Origin: Candidatus Thiodiazotropha sp. CDECU1
GTDB taxonomy: Bacteria > Pseudomonadota > Gammaproteobacteria > Chromatiales > Chromatiaceae
DNA: 64,000 bases
NCBI RefSeq assembly: GCF_963455295.1
Contig: NZ_OY734020.1
Location: forward strand, 2,852,001-2,916,000
Reading direction: 5' to 3'
Positions 1 through 8,745 of the stretch are shown here, piece by piece. Under the pieces are notes generated by a model, which saw nothing but the letters and a program-made list of their open reading frames with translations, had not been told where the DNA came from and ran no database searches. The stretch's first letter is position 1; each line of letters begins with the position of its first letter. Made by a program: the position numbers and the translations under genes.

Positions 1-1
1 C

Positions 2-199
2 TATCGCCTGCAGGAGAGCAGACGCATGCGCAGCGGCAAGCTCTATTACATCGACCACCCGGTGCTTGGTATATTGGTTAACGCTGAGCGCTATGAGCCG
101 CCACAACCGGAACCTGTAGAAACCCCGATACCGGTGCCGACAATCATTCCGCCGACCCAGTCCCAGGGGCAAGTGAAACCCAGTCCTGCAACCCAGTAA
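2..199 (+). CDS. csiV: CsiV-like protein, C-terminal end (5' truncated by window)
   Basis: The reading frame is open from the window edge to a TAA at 197-199 and gives the last 65 residues of a protein. The segment RMRSGKLYYIDHPVLGILV resembles the conserved C-terminal part of the CsiV (PF10972) peptidoglycan-binding family, a periplasmic protein found next to mfd in many gammaproteobacteria. The final 30 residues are rich in proline, threonine and glutamine and look like a disordered tail. The start, signal peptide and neighbours lie outside the window. Recognition rests on a short motif, so the family name is likely but not certain. Confidence 0.6.
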   Translation, partial: YRLQESRRMRSGKLYYIDHPVLGILVNAERYEPPQPEPVETPIPVPTIIPPTQSQGQVKPSPATQ

Positions 200-255
200 C
201 TGAATGGCTTGTTCCGGTTTTTTCTCCTTCCCACGCTGGCGCAGTGGAACTAAAC

Positions 256-373
256 TTAGGGAAGGTCTGATTAATCCGTCATTCCGGCGCATGCCGGAAT
301 CTATGTGCTTGATTTTCCTGGATCCCGGCATGCGCCGGGATGACGAAAAGAGAGTTAATCAGAGGTTCCTTAG
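256..373. mobile_element. Small non-coding IS5-type MITE with TTAG target duplication
   Basis: A 110-base palindromic element (260-369) has imperfect terminal inverted repeats: GGAAGGTCTGATTAA on the left and, read on the other strand, GGAACCTCTGATTAA on the right (13 of 15 identical). It is flanked by direct TTAG copies at 256-259 and 370-373, which fits the YTAR target duplication of the IS5 family. Inside it a REP-like pair (TCCGGCGCATGCCGGA near 282-298 and CCCGGCATGCGCCGGG near 324-339) forms a long hairpin. It has no coding capacity and would need a transposase in trans. It sits between the end of csiV and the end of the convergent lipoprotein gene. Confidence 0.6.
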
Positions 374-397
374 CGTTTAGCTTAGGCAACCCGGGGA

Positions 398-1012
398 TCA
401 CCGCTTCATGGCAAGTATGGTAGCGGCTATTCGCTCTGCCAACTGCCCCACGGCCCGATTGGCGGCGGCAACCCCTGCTTCCACACCATCACCCCGAGCA
501 GGCTCTTCGATGACCAGCTGCTGCATCTCCAGAAGCTTGTTGTCGGTACGACGAACAAGGGTCCAACGCAGTTGTAACCACACCCTGCCACTCTCACGAT
601 CGAATCGACTGATCCTTAGCAACACCTCGTAATCAGGTCTTATACTGCCATGCCATGGGTAGGAGATAACCTGCATATCAACGAGCTTTTGTCGCAACTG
701 ATCGGTAATAACCTGAACGATATTCTCCTGCAGAGAACCTGCCCAATGATCGAAATCATTCAGCGCCAAACGATGGGGTGAGTGGCGCTCCACGATTTGA
801 GGCCGGTCCAGATAGCTGGCCAAACTGACAGGCCCGATGCCCACCAGCTGTTGCCCAGGCAGGGGTTTCAGGGAGATGGTTTGTGCCTTCTCCAACTGAC
901 CATCGAGACGATAGAAACGGGTCGGTTGGGACGAGGTCCCGGCACACCCTGTGAACAGCAGAGAGAGACATAGGGCGAACATTAAAGGTCGCACGCAGAC
1001 TATGGATTGCAT
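398..1012 (-). CDS. ABC-transport auxiliary lipoprotein (PqiC/DUF330-like)
   Basis: This 204-residue protein starts with a lipoprotein signal peptide, hydrophobic to residue 22 and followed by the lipobox LFTGC with Cys23 as the lipidation site. The rest resembles the ABC-type transport auxiliary lipoprotein family (PqiC/YmbA, DUF330). Such proteins sit on the inner face of the outer membrane and partner an MCE protein in moving phospholipids across the periplasm. It is the last gene of a four-gene minus-strand operon (permease, ATPase, MCE protein, lipoprotein), and its ATG overlaps the end of the MCE gene by one base. The specific lipid and direction of transport cannot be read from the sequence. 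Confidence 0.8.
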   Translation of the reverse strand: MQSIVCVRPLMFALCLSLLFTGCAGTSSQPTRFYRLDGQLEKAQTISLKPLPGQQLVGIGPVSLASYLDRPQIVERHSPHRLALNDFDHWAGSLQENIVQVITDQLRQKLVDMQVISYPWHGSIRPDYEVLLRISRFDRESGRVWLQLRWTLVRRTDNKLLEMQQLVIEEPARGDGVEAGVAAANRAVGQLAERIAATILAMKR

Positions 1013-2022
1013 TACTGTTTCCCCCTCAACAAGGCTTCAGGATGGCGCTCCAGGTACTCCGACATATTCTTAATGGATCTTGCCGCCGCCCCCAGCTCAC
1101 GCAGGGTGACCGTCATTTCAGTCAGTATCGGTGATTCCTGACTCAGCAGCTTGTCAGCGGACGATGCCACCTCTCCTATTTGAGAAATAGTCGCCTCACC
1201 ATTTTTCATGGTCCGTTCCCAACTGGAAAACGCCTTGGTCAGCCTGGCTTCGGTTTCAACCAACAGTTGCTGTGATTGGGTTGCCGTGTTGGTAATCTCG
1301 GCAAGCATTTGTTGTGCTTCCTCAAGGGTGCCTGTGCTACCGGCGATGAGTTGAGGTGTCACCTTATGCAGCTGTTCCGTGACACTATCGAGACGTTGGG
1401 TTATCTGCAAGAGTGAGTCCTTGAGTCGGATCAGCTCACCGCTGGCGGCCATCTCATCGATGCTGTCCAGGATCTCTGACAGGCGTTTCATAATCCGTTC
1501 AATGGGCACAGCCTCCAGGGCAGTGGCGATTCGCTCCATGCTCGATTGAATAGTGGGGATCTCCCGGTATTCTGAATCGGTATTCACCAGCCGAACCGGG
1601 GTGTCGGGATGAAAATCGAGTTCTATCTCCAATTTGCCGGTAACCAGGCTTTGCAGATTGAGCCTCGCCCGCAGTCCCTGCCTGATCAGATCATCCAATC
1701 CGATCAACACCCCACTGCCCGTATGCACACCATCGATCCCAACCCGTGTATCATCGATGCCGATAATGACAGGAATCCTGAATTCCTGGCTCTTCTTGAA
1801 ATAGGTGATCGACATGGACTCGACCTTGCCGACCCTGACGCCACGAAAATTAACCGGCGAACCGACCTGGAGCCCTTTTACATCACTCTCGAAAAAAAGA
1901 ATAAAGCGGGTGGATTTATGCGCCAGACCGCCGTCGGAGAGAAGAAAAATCGCGCTTAGGGCCAATCCCAGGGATAGCAGGACAAAGAGACCGATGAGGG
2001 TTGGACTGACCTTCGATTGCAT
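1012..2022 (-). CDS. mlaD: MlaD-family MCE protein, periplasmic lipid carrier
   Basis: With the start placed at 2022, the 336-residue protein begins MQSKVSPTLIGLF, has one N-terminal membrane segment (about residues 8-28) and then an MCE domain (about 38-118, with GSPVNFRGVRVGKVE). A long helical, coiled-coil-prone C-terminal half follows. This start lies five bases after the ATPase stop codon and has TGGAAG upstream; an in-frame ATG 75 bases earlier would overlap the ATPase gene and add a non-conserved extension. MCE proteins form rings that bind lipid and join the inner-membrane ABC complex to an outer-membrane partner, here probably the lipoprotein encoded next. The symbol marks the family, since the MlaB and MlaC genes are not here. 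Confidence 0.85.
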   Translation of the reverse strand: MQSKVSPTLIGLFVLLSLGLALSAIFLLSDGGLAHKSTRFILFFESDVKGLQVGSPVNFRGVRVGKVESMSITYFKKSQEFRIPVIIGIDDTRVGIDGVHTGSGVLIGLDDLIRQGLRARLNLQSLVTGKLEIELDFHPDTPVRLVNTDSEYREIPTIQSSMERIATALEAVPIERIMKRLSEILDSIDEMAASGELIRLKDSLLQITQRLDSVTEQLHKVTPQLIAGSTGTLEEAQQMLAEITNTATQSQQLLVETEARLTKAFSSWERTMKNGEATISQIGEVASSADKLLSQESPILTEMTVTLRELGAAARSIKNMSEYLERHPEALLRGKQ

Positions 2023-2027
2023 ATCGT

Positions 2028-2828
2028 TCAGCTTCCAGAAGTTGATGAGGCATTCACGCCCCGGGTCAGAAATGCCTGTACCCTGGGATCGCTGCAACTT
2101 TGCAACAGTTCACTCGGGTTGCCATGAGCGATCATGGTTTTGCATTCAGGGTCGAGAAATACCGAATTATTGCCAATCGCGAATATACTGGCCAGTTCAT
2201 GGGTCACTACCACGATGGTGGTTCCGAGACTCTCACTCAACTCGATGATCAAATCATCCAGACGCTTGGCGCTGACCGGGTCCAGTCCAGCCGAGGGTTC
2301 ATCGAAAAACAGCAGTTCGGGATCGAGAGCCATGGCCCGGGCGAGACCGGCGCGTTTCTGCATGCCACCGCTGATCTCAGCGGGAAGGTAGTCCTCGAAA
2401 CCCTTGAGTCCCACGAGGGATAGCTTATAGGTGGCCAGCTCCCGTGCCTGCTGCGGAGACAGATCCGTATAGGTCTCGATGGGCAGCGAGATATTTTCCG
2501 CCAGTGTCATATTGCCCCACAGGGCGCCACTTTGATACAGCACCCCCATGCGTCGCATCAGGTCCTGACGCCGATCCTCAGGCAGTTGCCAGAATGCCTC
2601 CCCATGATAATAAATCTCCCCCTTTGCCGGTGTTTTGAGCCCGATCAAATGGCGCAACAGGGTACTCTTGCCACAACCGCTGCCACCCATGATGACAAAG
2701 ATATCACCCTGCCAAATTGTGAAATTCAGATCCCGCTGGATCACGAAATCAGCATACTCCATGGTCAGATCCCTGACCTCGATATGGGTTGCTGCTCGCT
2801 GTTTTGGCGCTGCACTTTCCCCTGGCAT
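2028..2828 (-). CDS. mlaF: MlaF-type ABC transporter ATP-binding protein
   Basis: This 266-residue ABC ATPase has Walker A GGSGCGKST (48-56), signature SGGMQKR (153-159), Walker B LLFFDEP (172-178) and the switch histidine at 210. The SGGMQKR signature is characteristic of the MlaF/Ttg2A subfamily that powers MCE lipid transporters rather than nutrient importers. It follows the permease gene by three bases and precedes the MCE gene by five, so the three subunits are presumably made together. No catalytic residue is missing. Confidence 0.92.
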   Translation of the reverse strand: MPGESAAPKQRAATHIEVRDLTMEYADFVIQRDLNFTIWQGDIFVIMGGSGCGKSTLLRHLIGLKTPAKGEIYYHGEAFWQLPEDRRQDLMRRMGVLYQSGALWGNMTLAENISLPIETYTDLSPQQARELATYKLSLVGLKGFEDYLPAEISGGMQKRAGLARAMALDPELLFFDEPSAGLDPVSAKRLDDLIIELSESLGTTIVVVTHELASIFAIGNNSVFLDPECKTMIAHGNPSELLQSCSDPRVQAFLTRGVNASSTSGS

Positions 2829-2831
2829 GGC

Positions 2832-4031
2832 TCAGATCCCCAGTTGATTGAATATCAGCGTCGAAAGGGCATCCCATATGACAATCAGCAGGATCGCCGT
2901 CACCATCGCTGAGGTGGTGGCTTGCCCCACCGCAGAGGAGTTTCTGCCGCTCTGCAGTCCACGCAGACAACCCGACATGGCGATCACAATGGCAAACAGC
3001 ACACTCTTCACCGTGCCAACGGCCAAGTCGTTCCAGCCCATGGATTCCCGGGTCTGAATCAAATACTCGATCAGCGAGATATCCAGCACCCAGACGCCGA
3101 CCATCAAACCACCAACAATCGCCAGCATGTCAGCCCAAAGGGTGAGTAACGGTAACATGATCAGCAGCGCCAGGAAGCGTGGCAGGACCAGAAAGTCCAC
3201 CACTGAGATACCGAACGTTTTCAACGCATCGATCTCATTATTGACCTGCATGGTGCCCAGCTGTGCGGCATAGGCGGAGCCGGTTCGACCCGCCATGATG
3301 ATGGCGGTCATCATCGCCCCCATCTCCCGTACCGACCCCAAACCCACCAGATTGGCCACGTAGATCTCGGCTCCGAACATCTGCAGTTGCAAGGCACCCA
3401 CAAAGGCAAGCACCGCCCCGACCAAGACACCGATCAGGCTGACAATGGGCAGTGCCTCCGGACCGGCCGCCTGCAGGAAACGCAGCAAGTCGATGCCGCG
3501 AAAGCTCGCCCTGCCGGAGAGCAGTCGCAACAGGGAGAGTGTCAGCTCACCGGCAAACCGGGTGAACTGTACCGATTCCCGCCACGCCTTGAGGGTCAGT
3601 GCCCCGGTGCGGTAGAGCCATGAAAAGGCTTCTGAATTTCGCCGCGCACCCTTACGCTCAGGGACCTCCTGCGCCAGTTTAAGCAGCCTGCGAACCCCAT
3701 CGGGTAGATCCTCCGTTTCCAGTTGCAGGCTCTGCTCGTGGGCGAAATCATATAGATGCTGCACGATATTCAAAAATTGACTGTCCCAGCGAGCCAGCTG
3801 ACCGGTTTCGAGGGCAATCGCCTTGAGACCACTATGCGACCTCAACTCCTGTTTCAATCCTTGCCAATCGAAGCGCATATCCTGCAGGGTCCAGGACCCC
3901 TTGAACACCAATACTGCCCGGCTCTCTGATGGATAGGAAATTGTCAGTGAATCTTCGACCACGTATGGGTTTCCCGTTCGAATTGGCGTATCTTCATAGC
4001 GCAAAAAGCTTATACGGCATGCTGATCCCAA
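2832..4031 (-). CDS. mlaE: MlaE-type permease with N-terminal STAS-like domain
   Basis: The C-terminal 250 residues of this 399-residue protein form an MlaE permease domain with several membrane helices and the conserved region GAMMTAIIMAGRTGSAYAAQ. The first 115 residues are soluble and resemble a STAS domain. In E. coli the STAS subunit MlaB is separate, so here it appears fused to the permease. It opens the operon with the ATPase, MCE protein and lipoprotein. The start is uncertain: the first 25 residues (MGSACRISFLRYEDT) look atypical and a downstream start near the VEDSLTISYP segment is possible. Confidence 0.85.
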   Translation of the reverse strand: MGSACRISFLRYEDTPIRTGNPYVVEDSLTISYPSESRAVLVFKGSWTLQDMRFDWQGLKQELRSHSGLKAIALETGQLARWDSQFLNIVQHLYDFAHEQSLQLETEDLPDGVRRLLKLAQEVPERKGARRNSEAFSWLYRTGALTLKAWRESVQFTRFAGELTLSLLRLLSGRASFRGIDLLRFLQAAGPEALPIVSLIGVLVGAVLAFVGALQLQMFGAEIYVANLVGLGSVREMGAMMTAIIMAGRTGSAYAAQLGTMQVNNEIDALKTFGISVVDFLVLPRFLALLIMLPLLTLWADMLAIVGGLMVGVWVLDISLIEYLIQTRESMGWNDLAVGTVKSVLFAIVIAMSGCLRGLQSGRNSSAVGQATTSAMVTAILLIVIWDALSTLIFNQLGI

Positions 4032-4268
4032 GCCTGGTTAATAGATCCTAGTGTACATCAGGAGTAAAACCGGGCACATTTAATTCCTGCATATTCATTA
4101 TGATCAGCAGTAGGAAAATAGTCGTGAAAATCATGAAAGCCACTGAAAACTAAAAACTGCAGCAATTCACTATGCAATAACTGAGTAAAACGGGTAACCG
4201 GTTTTTAGGTTTGTTACATTTACCAATACCATACTGACTGTATAGCAATAACAACTACGGTAACCACT

Positions 4269-6005
4269 ATGTCAATGATTTCAACCCAACCTCAACACGG
4301 CGGTATTGCACTCATTGTCGAGGATGAGGTGACAAACCGTATGATTCTCAAGGCGTTGTTAAAGAAGCGCGGCTACCATGTGATCGAGGCTGAAAACGGG
4401 GCCGAGGCGATACAGCTGTTCCAGCAACAGAGCCCGAATATCATTTTTATGGATGTCATGATGCCGGTCATGGATGGCTATGAAGCGACTACAGAGATCA
4501 AGCGCCTATCCGGTGACGAGTTCATCCCTATTATCTTCCTCACCGCCATGTCCGATGAAAAGGCCCTGGCCCGCTGTGTCGAGGTAGGTGGCGACGACTT
4601 TCTCTCCAAACCCTACAGTTTTACCGTGCTTTCGGCCAAGGTTAAGGCGATGGAGCGTATTCGCATTCTGCATCAGGACACCCGCATGCTCTACAGCCGG
4701 ATGCAACGTGACGAAGAGATTGCTGAACAGGTGTTCAGCGGTGCAGTGATCGCCGGCAATGTAGGCCTCGACCGCATCCACAGTTTATTAAAACCAGCCA
4801 GCGTGTTCAGTGGCGACCTTATGCTGACCGCATACGCCCCATCACAAGATATGCATGTCCTGCTGGGTGACTTCACCGGCCATGGATTGGCGGCCGCACT
4901 GGGCGCACTGCCAACCTCTGAGGTATTTCGCTCCATGACTGGCAAGGGATTTGCCCCCCAGCAGATACTCTCTGCCATCAACAACAAGCTCTACAACCTG
5001 TTACCCACCGGCATGTTCCTGGCAACGCAGTTTGTCAAGGTCGACCACCAGTTAGACCATATTTCCATTATCAACTGCGGCATGCCTGACTGCTTTCTGG
5101 TCGAAAACGAAAGCATGCATATCAAACAACAGATCGTGTCGAAATCACTTCCCCTGGGTATCGCCCCGGATATCGATTTCAAGGATGACTTTCACCACCT
5201 GCGGGTAAAACAGGGTGACCGGGTAATTCTCGCCACTGACGGTGTTACCGAAGCCCGAAATTCGAAAGGTGAACTGTTCGGTCAGGAACGATTCATTCAA
5301 GCCATCATTAAGAGTGACAGCAACACTTATATACTGGACAAGCTCGCCAGGGATCTTGAAGCATTCTGCCAGGACGCCCCTCAAGACGACGACATCAGCG
5401 TTGTCGAAGTACCCCTGTTCCCCGATCTCCTGCCCGGACGGGAATCGCCATCACCACATATTGTAACCGGTGGCGATATGCCCCATAAACTGTTTTCCCA
5501 TGAACATCCCGACTGTATCGAATTCCAACTGATTTTTTACGGCTCACAACTACGCCAGGCCGATCCGGTACCCATACTGATCAATTACATTCAGGAGACC
5601 GCAGGGTTACATGAGCATCGGCGCCCACTGTTCACAATCCTTACGGAACTCTATATCAATGCATTGGATCATGGCGTGCTACAAATGGATTCCAAGCTTA
5701 AACAGGGCGAGGAGGGTTTTACCAACTACTTCCAACAACGGGAGCAGCGCCTGGAGGCATTGACTGAGGGAAAGATACGCATCGCATTGAGAATTCATCG
5801 AAACACCGATGGCGGCTATATTGTTATTACAATGGAAGACAGCGGGCATGGATTTGACTACGTTTCCCTGTCACAAGAGGTAGCAAATGAGACCATTTAC
5901 AGTGGACGCGGAATACTCTTGGTAAAATCACTGGTTAAGCAACTTCAATTCTTTGCACCAGGTAACAAGGCTGAAGCAATTTATGTGTGGGAGGACAATC
6001 TATAA
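4269..6005 (+). CDS. Response regulator fused to PP2C (SpoIIE) phosphatase and HATPase domain
   Basis: This 578-residue cytoplasmic regulator has three parts. A receiver domain (about 12-125) keeps the acidic pair E18-D19-E20, phospho-acceptor D62, T92 and K114. A SpoIIE/PP2C serine phosphatase domain (about 165-390) shows GDFTGHG and ATDGVTEARNSKG metal-site motifs. The C-terminal RsbW-like ATPase domain (about 430-575) has NALDHG and GRGILLVKSLV. Such proteins work in partner-switching pathways, where the phosphatase and kinase act in opposite directions on an anti-sigma antagonist with a STAS domain. No STAS antagonist or sigma factor gene is adjacent, so the target is unknown. It stands upstream of the 2-phosphoglycerate kinase gene. 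Confidence 0.85.
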   Translation: MSMISTQPQHGGIALIVEDEVTNRMILKALLKKRGYHVIEAENGAEAIQLFQQQSPNIIFMDVMMPVMDGYEATTEIKRLSGDEFIPIIFLTAMSDEKALARCVEVGGDDFLSKPYSFTVLSAKVKAMERIRILHQDTRMLYSRMQRDEEIAEQVFSGAVIAGNVGLDRIHSLLKPASVFSGDLMLTAYAPSQDMHVLLGDFTGHGLAAALGALPTSEVFRSMTGKGFAPQQILSAINNKLYNLLPTGMFLATQFVKVDHQLDHISIINCGMPDCFLVENESMHIKQQIVSKSLPLGIAPDIDFKDDFHHLRVKQGDRVILATDGVTEARNSKGELFGQERFIQAIIKSDSNTYILDKLARDLEAFCQDAPQDDDISVVEVPLFPDLLPGRESPSPHIVTGGDMPHKLFSHEHPDCIEFQLIFYGSQLRQADPVPILINYIQETAGLHEHRRPLFTILTELYINALDHGVLQMDSKLKQGEEGFTNYFQQREQRLEALTEGKIRIALRIHRNTDGGYIVITMEDSGHGFDYVSLSQEVANETIYSGRGILLVKSLVKQLQFFAPGNKAEAIYVWEDNL

Positions 6006-6104
6006 CCTTTCCTGTTATCTAAAATTGCTGTAGGAGTGTTACAGTAACAATTCGATGCCTTTATGCAGGCAGTCAGACATGGCCTACCGGGTACTGATAG
6101 TAAT

Positions 6105-7298
6105 ATGGCAAAAACACTTGTTTTCGATAAATCCGATGATATTAGAACACCTTTTCTCAGAGGCATCCTGACTCGTTCTTTGACTGATGCCGGGCTTGCA
6201 TTTGACACAGCGTACCAACTCTCATCCGATATTCGGCAGCAGATCAATAATGTTGACGAGATCACCACTGAGGAACTGCGCCGAATTGTTATATCCGAAC
6301 TGCAAAAGCTGGATGAAAAGGAGGTTATCGAAAATTACGAGAGCATCATTCCAGCTGCCACCAAGATCAGGGTACGAGATCACAACAACAATCTCATGCC
6401 CTTCTCCACGGTGGAGCATCGGCGCACCCTCGAGTCGAGTGGCCTCGGTTCTGACAGGGCGGCCTATATTACCCAAAACGTCTACAAGGAGTTGGCGGAA
6501 TCTCCTCATGATATCGTCGACAGCAGCGAAATTGGTAAGCTGACCTATGAAAAATTGAGGCAGCACTATGGCAAAGAGGCGGCGAAGCGCTACCTGGTAT
6601 GGGTTGACTATAAGCACTCGCAACGTCCCTTGATCCTCTTGATCGGCGGCACAACCGGCTGCGGCAAGAGTACTATCGCGACCGAGGTGGCTCACCGCTT
6701 GAATATCATTCGCACACAGTCCACGGATATGCTCAGGGAAGTCATGCGTATGATGGTGCCGATAAAGCTTCTTCCTGAACTGCATACCTCCTCATTCAAT
6801 GCCTGGCGCAAAATTCCCGGTTCGGCCGAGTCCAAGGAACCTCCTGAAGAGAAGATGATTCATGGCTTCATACATCAGTCTGAACTGGTATCCGTCCCCT
6901 GTGAGGCCGTGATACAGCGCGCATTGAGTGAGCAGGTTTCCCTGATACTTGAAGGCGTCCATGTCTCCCCCGCCCTGGTAAATCGGTTCGGAGATGAAAA
7001 GAATGCCGTGATTGTTCCGATCATGCTGGCGGTACTGAAACAGGACAAGCTTAAACACCAACTGAAAGACCGCGGCGTCACAGCCCCCGAGCGTACGGCT
7101 CAGAGTGATTATCTATCGAATTTTGAATCGATCTGGATGCTCCAGTCACACCTGCTTTCAGAGGCAGACAACAACGCCATTCCGATCATCACCAACGACG
7201 ATATGGATAAAACCACAGATCGAGTAATGCGCTCGATTATCGAGGTGTTACAGAAGGATTTTCATGCTAAGGTTGAAGATATTTTCGGTACAGAATAA
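6105..7298 (+). CDS. 2-phosphoglycerate kinase with N-terminal ATP-cone domain
   Basis: The predicted 397-residue protein starts MAKTLVFDKSDD, which leads directly into an ATP-cone-like domain (about 3-90, RTPFLRGILTRSLTDAG). A P-loop kinase domain follows, with GGTTGCGKST and the STDMLREVMR segment typical of 2-phosphoglycerate kinases. The family makes 2,3-bisphosphoglycerate from 2-phosphoglycerate; in methanogens this feeds cyclic 2,3-diphosphoglycerate. An alternative in-frame ATG at 6063 adds 14 unremarkable residues. It lies 71 bases upstream of an archaeal-type phosphoglycerate mutase gene, which strengthens the assignment. The role in bacteria is not well settled; a phosphate or energy reserve role is an inference. 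Confidence 0.8.
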   Translation: MAKTLVFDKSDDIRTPFLRGILTRSLTDAGLAFDTAYQLSSDIRQQINNVDEITTEELRRIVISELQKLDEKEVIENYESIIPAATKIRVRDHNNNLMPFSTVEHRRTLESSGLGSDRAAYITQNVYKELAESPHDIVDSSEIGKLTYEKLRQHYGKEAAKRYLVWVDYKHSQRPLILLIGGTTGCGKSTIATEVAHRLNIIRTQSTDMLREVMRMMVPIKLLPELHTSSFNAWRKIPGSAESKEPPEEKMIHGFIHQSELVSVPCEAVIQRALSEQVSLILEGVHVSPALVNRFGDEKNAVIVPIMLAVLKQDKLKHQLKDRGVTAPERTAQSDYLSNFESIWMLQSHLLSEADNNAIPIITNDDMDKTTDRVMRSIIEVLQKDFHAKVEDIFGTE

Positions 7299-7369
7299 CT
7301 ACTAATCTGCATTTCTCAGCAGGCAGATCGCACTAAATTGAAGAAATCATCGACATTTGGAGCTGACAA

Positions 7370-8644
7370 TTGTTTACAACCCAAAAAGGAGTGATGATTA
7401 TCCTTGATGGTCTTGGTGATCGGGGCATTCCTGCATTCGGTGGTAAGACTCCCCTCGAAGTGGCCGAAACACCCAATATGGACAGGTTGGCGAGTGCGGG
7501 ACAGTGCGGACTGGTCGATCCACTATTCCCCGGCATGCCGGTGGGCACACACACCGGTATCTGTCTGTTATTCGGACTCTCCAAACAGCACACAATGAAG
7601 TTGGCACGGGGTCCAATCGAGGCATCCGGCGTGGGCTTGAACGACAACGACCAGGCGCTCTACTTTCGCTGCAATTTTGCCACCTTGAAAAAGGATGAAG
7701 ATCACTACGATATTCTCGACCGCAGGGCGGGCCGGATCAACACGGGCACCGAATCACTGGCTGCAACTATAGGTCGGGTCGATCTGGGCGATGGTATTAC
7801 AGCCAGCCTGCACCCGGCCACGCAGCACCGCGTTGTTTTACAACTCGAAGGCAGTGGTCTCTCCCACGATATATCGAATACTGATCCAGGCAACCTATAC
7901 AAGACCAAAGGTCTGCTCTCCTGTGTGCCCAACGATCCATCAGACAGGGCGGCTGTTAGGACTTCTAATGCAGTGAATCGACTAATAGAGATCATCCATG
8001 AGAAGCTCTCCCAACACCCGGTAAACCGTCAAAGAATCGATAATAATTTACCGCCAGCCAATGGCATTATCTGCAGAGGTCCGGGCAAACTGCCGAAGGT
8101 CAAACCCTTGCTGAATCAACTGAAAATGAAAACTGCCGTGATATCCGGGGAGAAAACGGTGCTTGGACTTGGCGCGCTGTTGGGTTACGACCTTTTCATG
8201 AATGATCAATTTACTGCTGCCCATGATACAGATTTGAATGCCAAGGTAAGAACCACAATACAGGCGCTAGATGATCACGATATTGTATATCTGCATATCA
8301 AAGCCACTGATATTTACTCTCATGATCTCGATCCCACCGGCAAACGGGAGATGCTGTTGAAGATCGATGATGCAATAGCCCCACTGATCACCGACTCGCT
8401 GGTGATTGCCATTACTGCCGATCACTCCACCGATACCAATACAGGCCGTCATACCGGAGACCCGATACCCAGTCTGATCTATAACCCTCGTGGCAGAGTG
8501 GATGGCTGCATGGAGTTTTCCGAGCTGGCATGCAATAGCGGCGGTCTGGGTCGCATCAACAGCAGCGGTTTTTTGTTGTCCATGCTGGACCAGATGAATC
8601 AGTTGGAGAACTTCAGACCCAAAGACAGTGTCTTTGTTTTATAA
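7370..8644 (+). CDS. apgM: Archaeal-type cofactor-independent phosphoglycerate mutase
   Basis: This 424-residue member of the alkaline-phosphatase superfamily converts 3-phosphoglycerate to 2-phosphoglycerate without 2,3-bisphosphoglycerate. The metal-binding signatures are visible: ILDGLGDRG near the start, PVGTHTG in the nucleophile region, and ADHSTDTNTGRHTGDPIP near the C terminus. I place the start at a TTG (7370) with GGAG at 7359-7362; the next ATG (7394) would begin inside the first beta strand. It follows 2-phosphoglycerate kinase on the same strand. Whether it is the cell's main mutase or a specialised partner of the kinase cannot be told from the window. Confidence 0.85.
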   Translation: MFTTQKGVMIILDGLGDRGIPAFGGKTPLEVAETPNMDRLASAGQCGLVDPLFPGMPVGTHTGICLLFGLSKQHTMKLARGPIEASGVGLNDNDQALYFRCNFATLKKDEDHYDILDRRAGRINTGTESLAATIGRVDLGDGITASLHPATQHRVVLQLEGSGLSHDISNTDPGNLYKTKGLLSCVPNDPSDRAAVRTSNAVNRLIEIIHEKLSQHPVNRQRIDNNLPPANGIICRGPGKLPKVKPLLNQLKMKTAVISGEKTVLGLGALLGYDLFMNDQFTAAHDTDLNAKVRTTIQALDDHDIVYLHIKATDIYSHDLDPTGKREMLLKIDDAIAPLITDSLVIAITADHSTDTNTGRHTGDPIPSLIYNPRGRVDGCMEFSELACNSGGLGRINSSGFLLSMLDQMNQLENFRPKDSVFVL

Positions 8645-8745
8645 GTCACACCCTCGCGAGACACAAGTGGCAAGGTCGCCCGGTACGCCTATACTTTAAG
8701 CAAGTATGGAAATCAACATTCACCTATCAAAGCCAAGTCAATACC

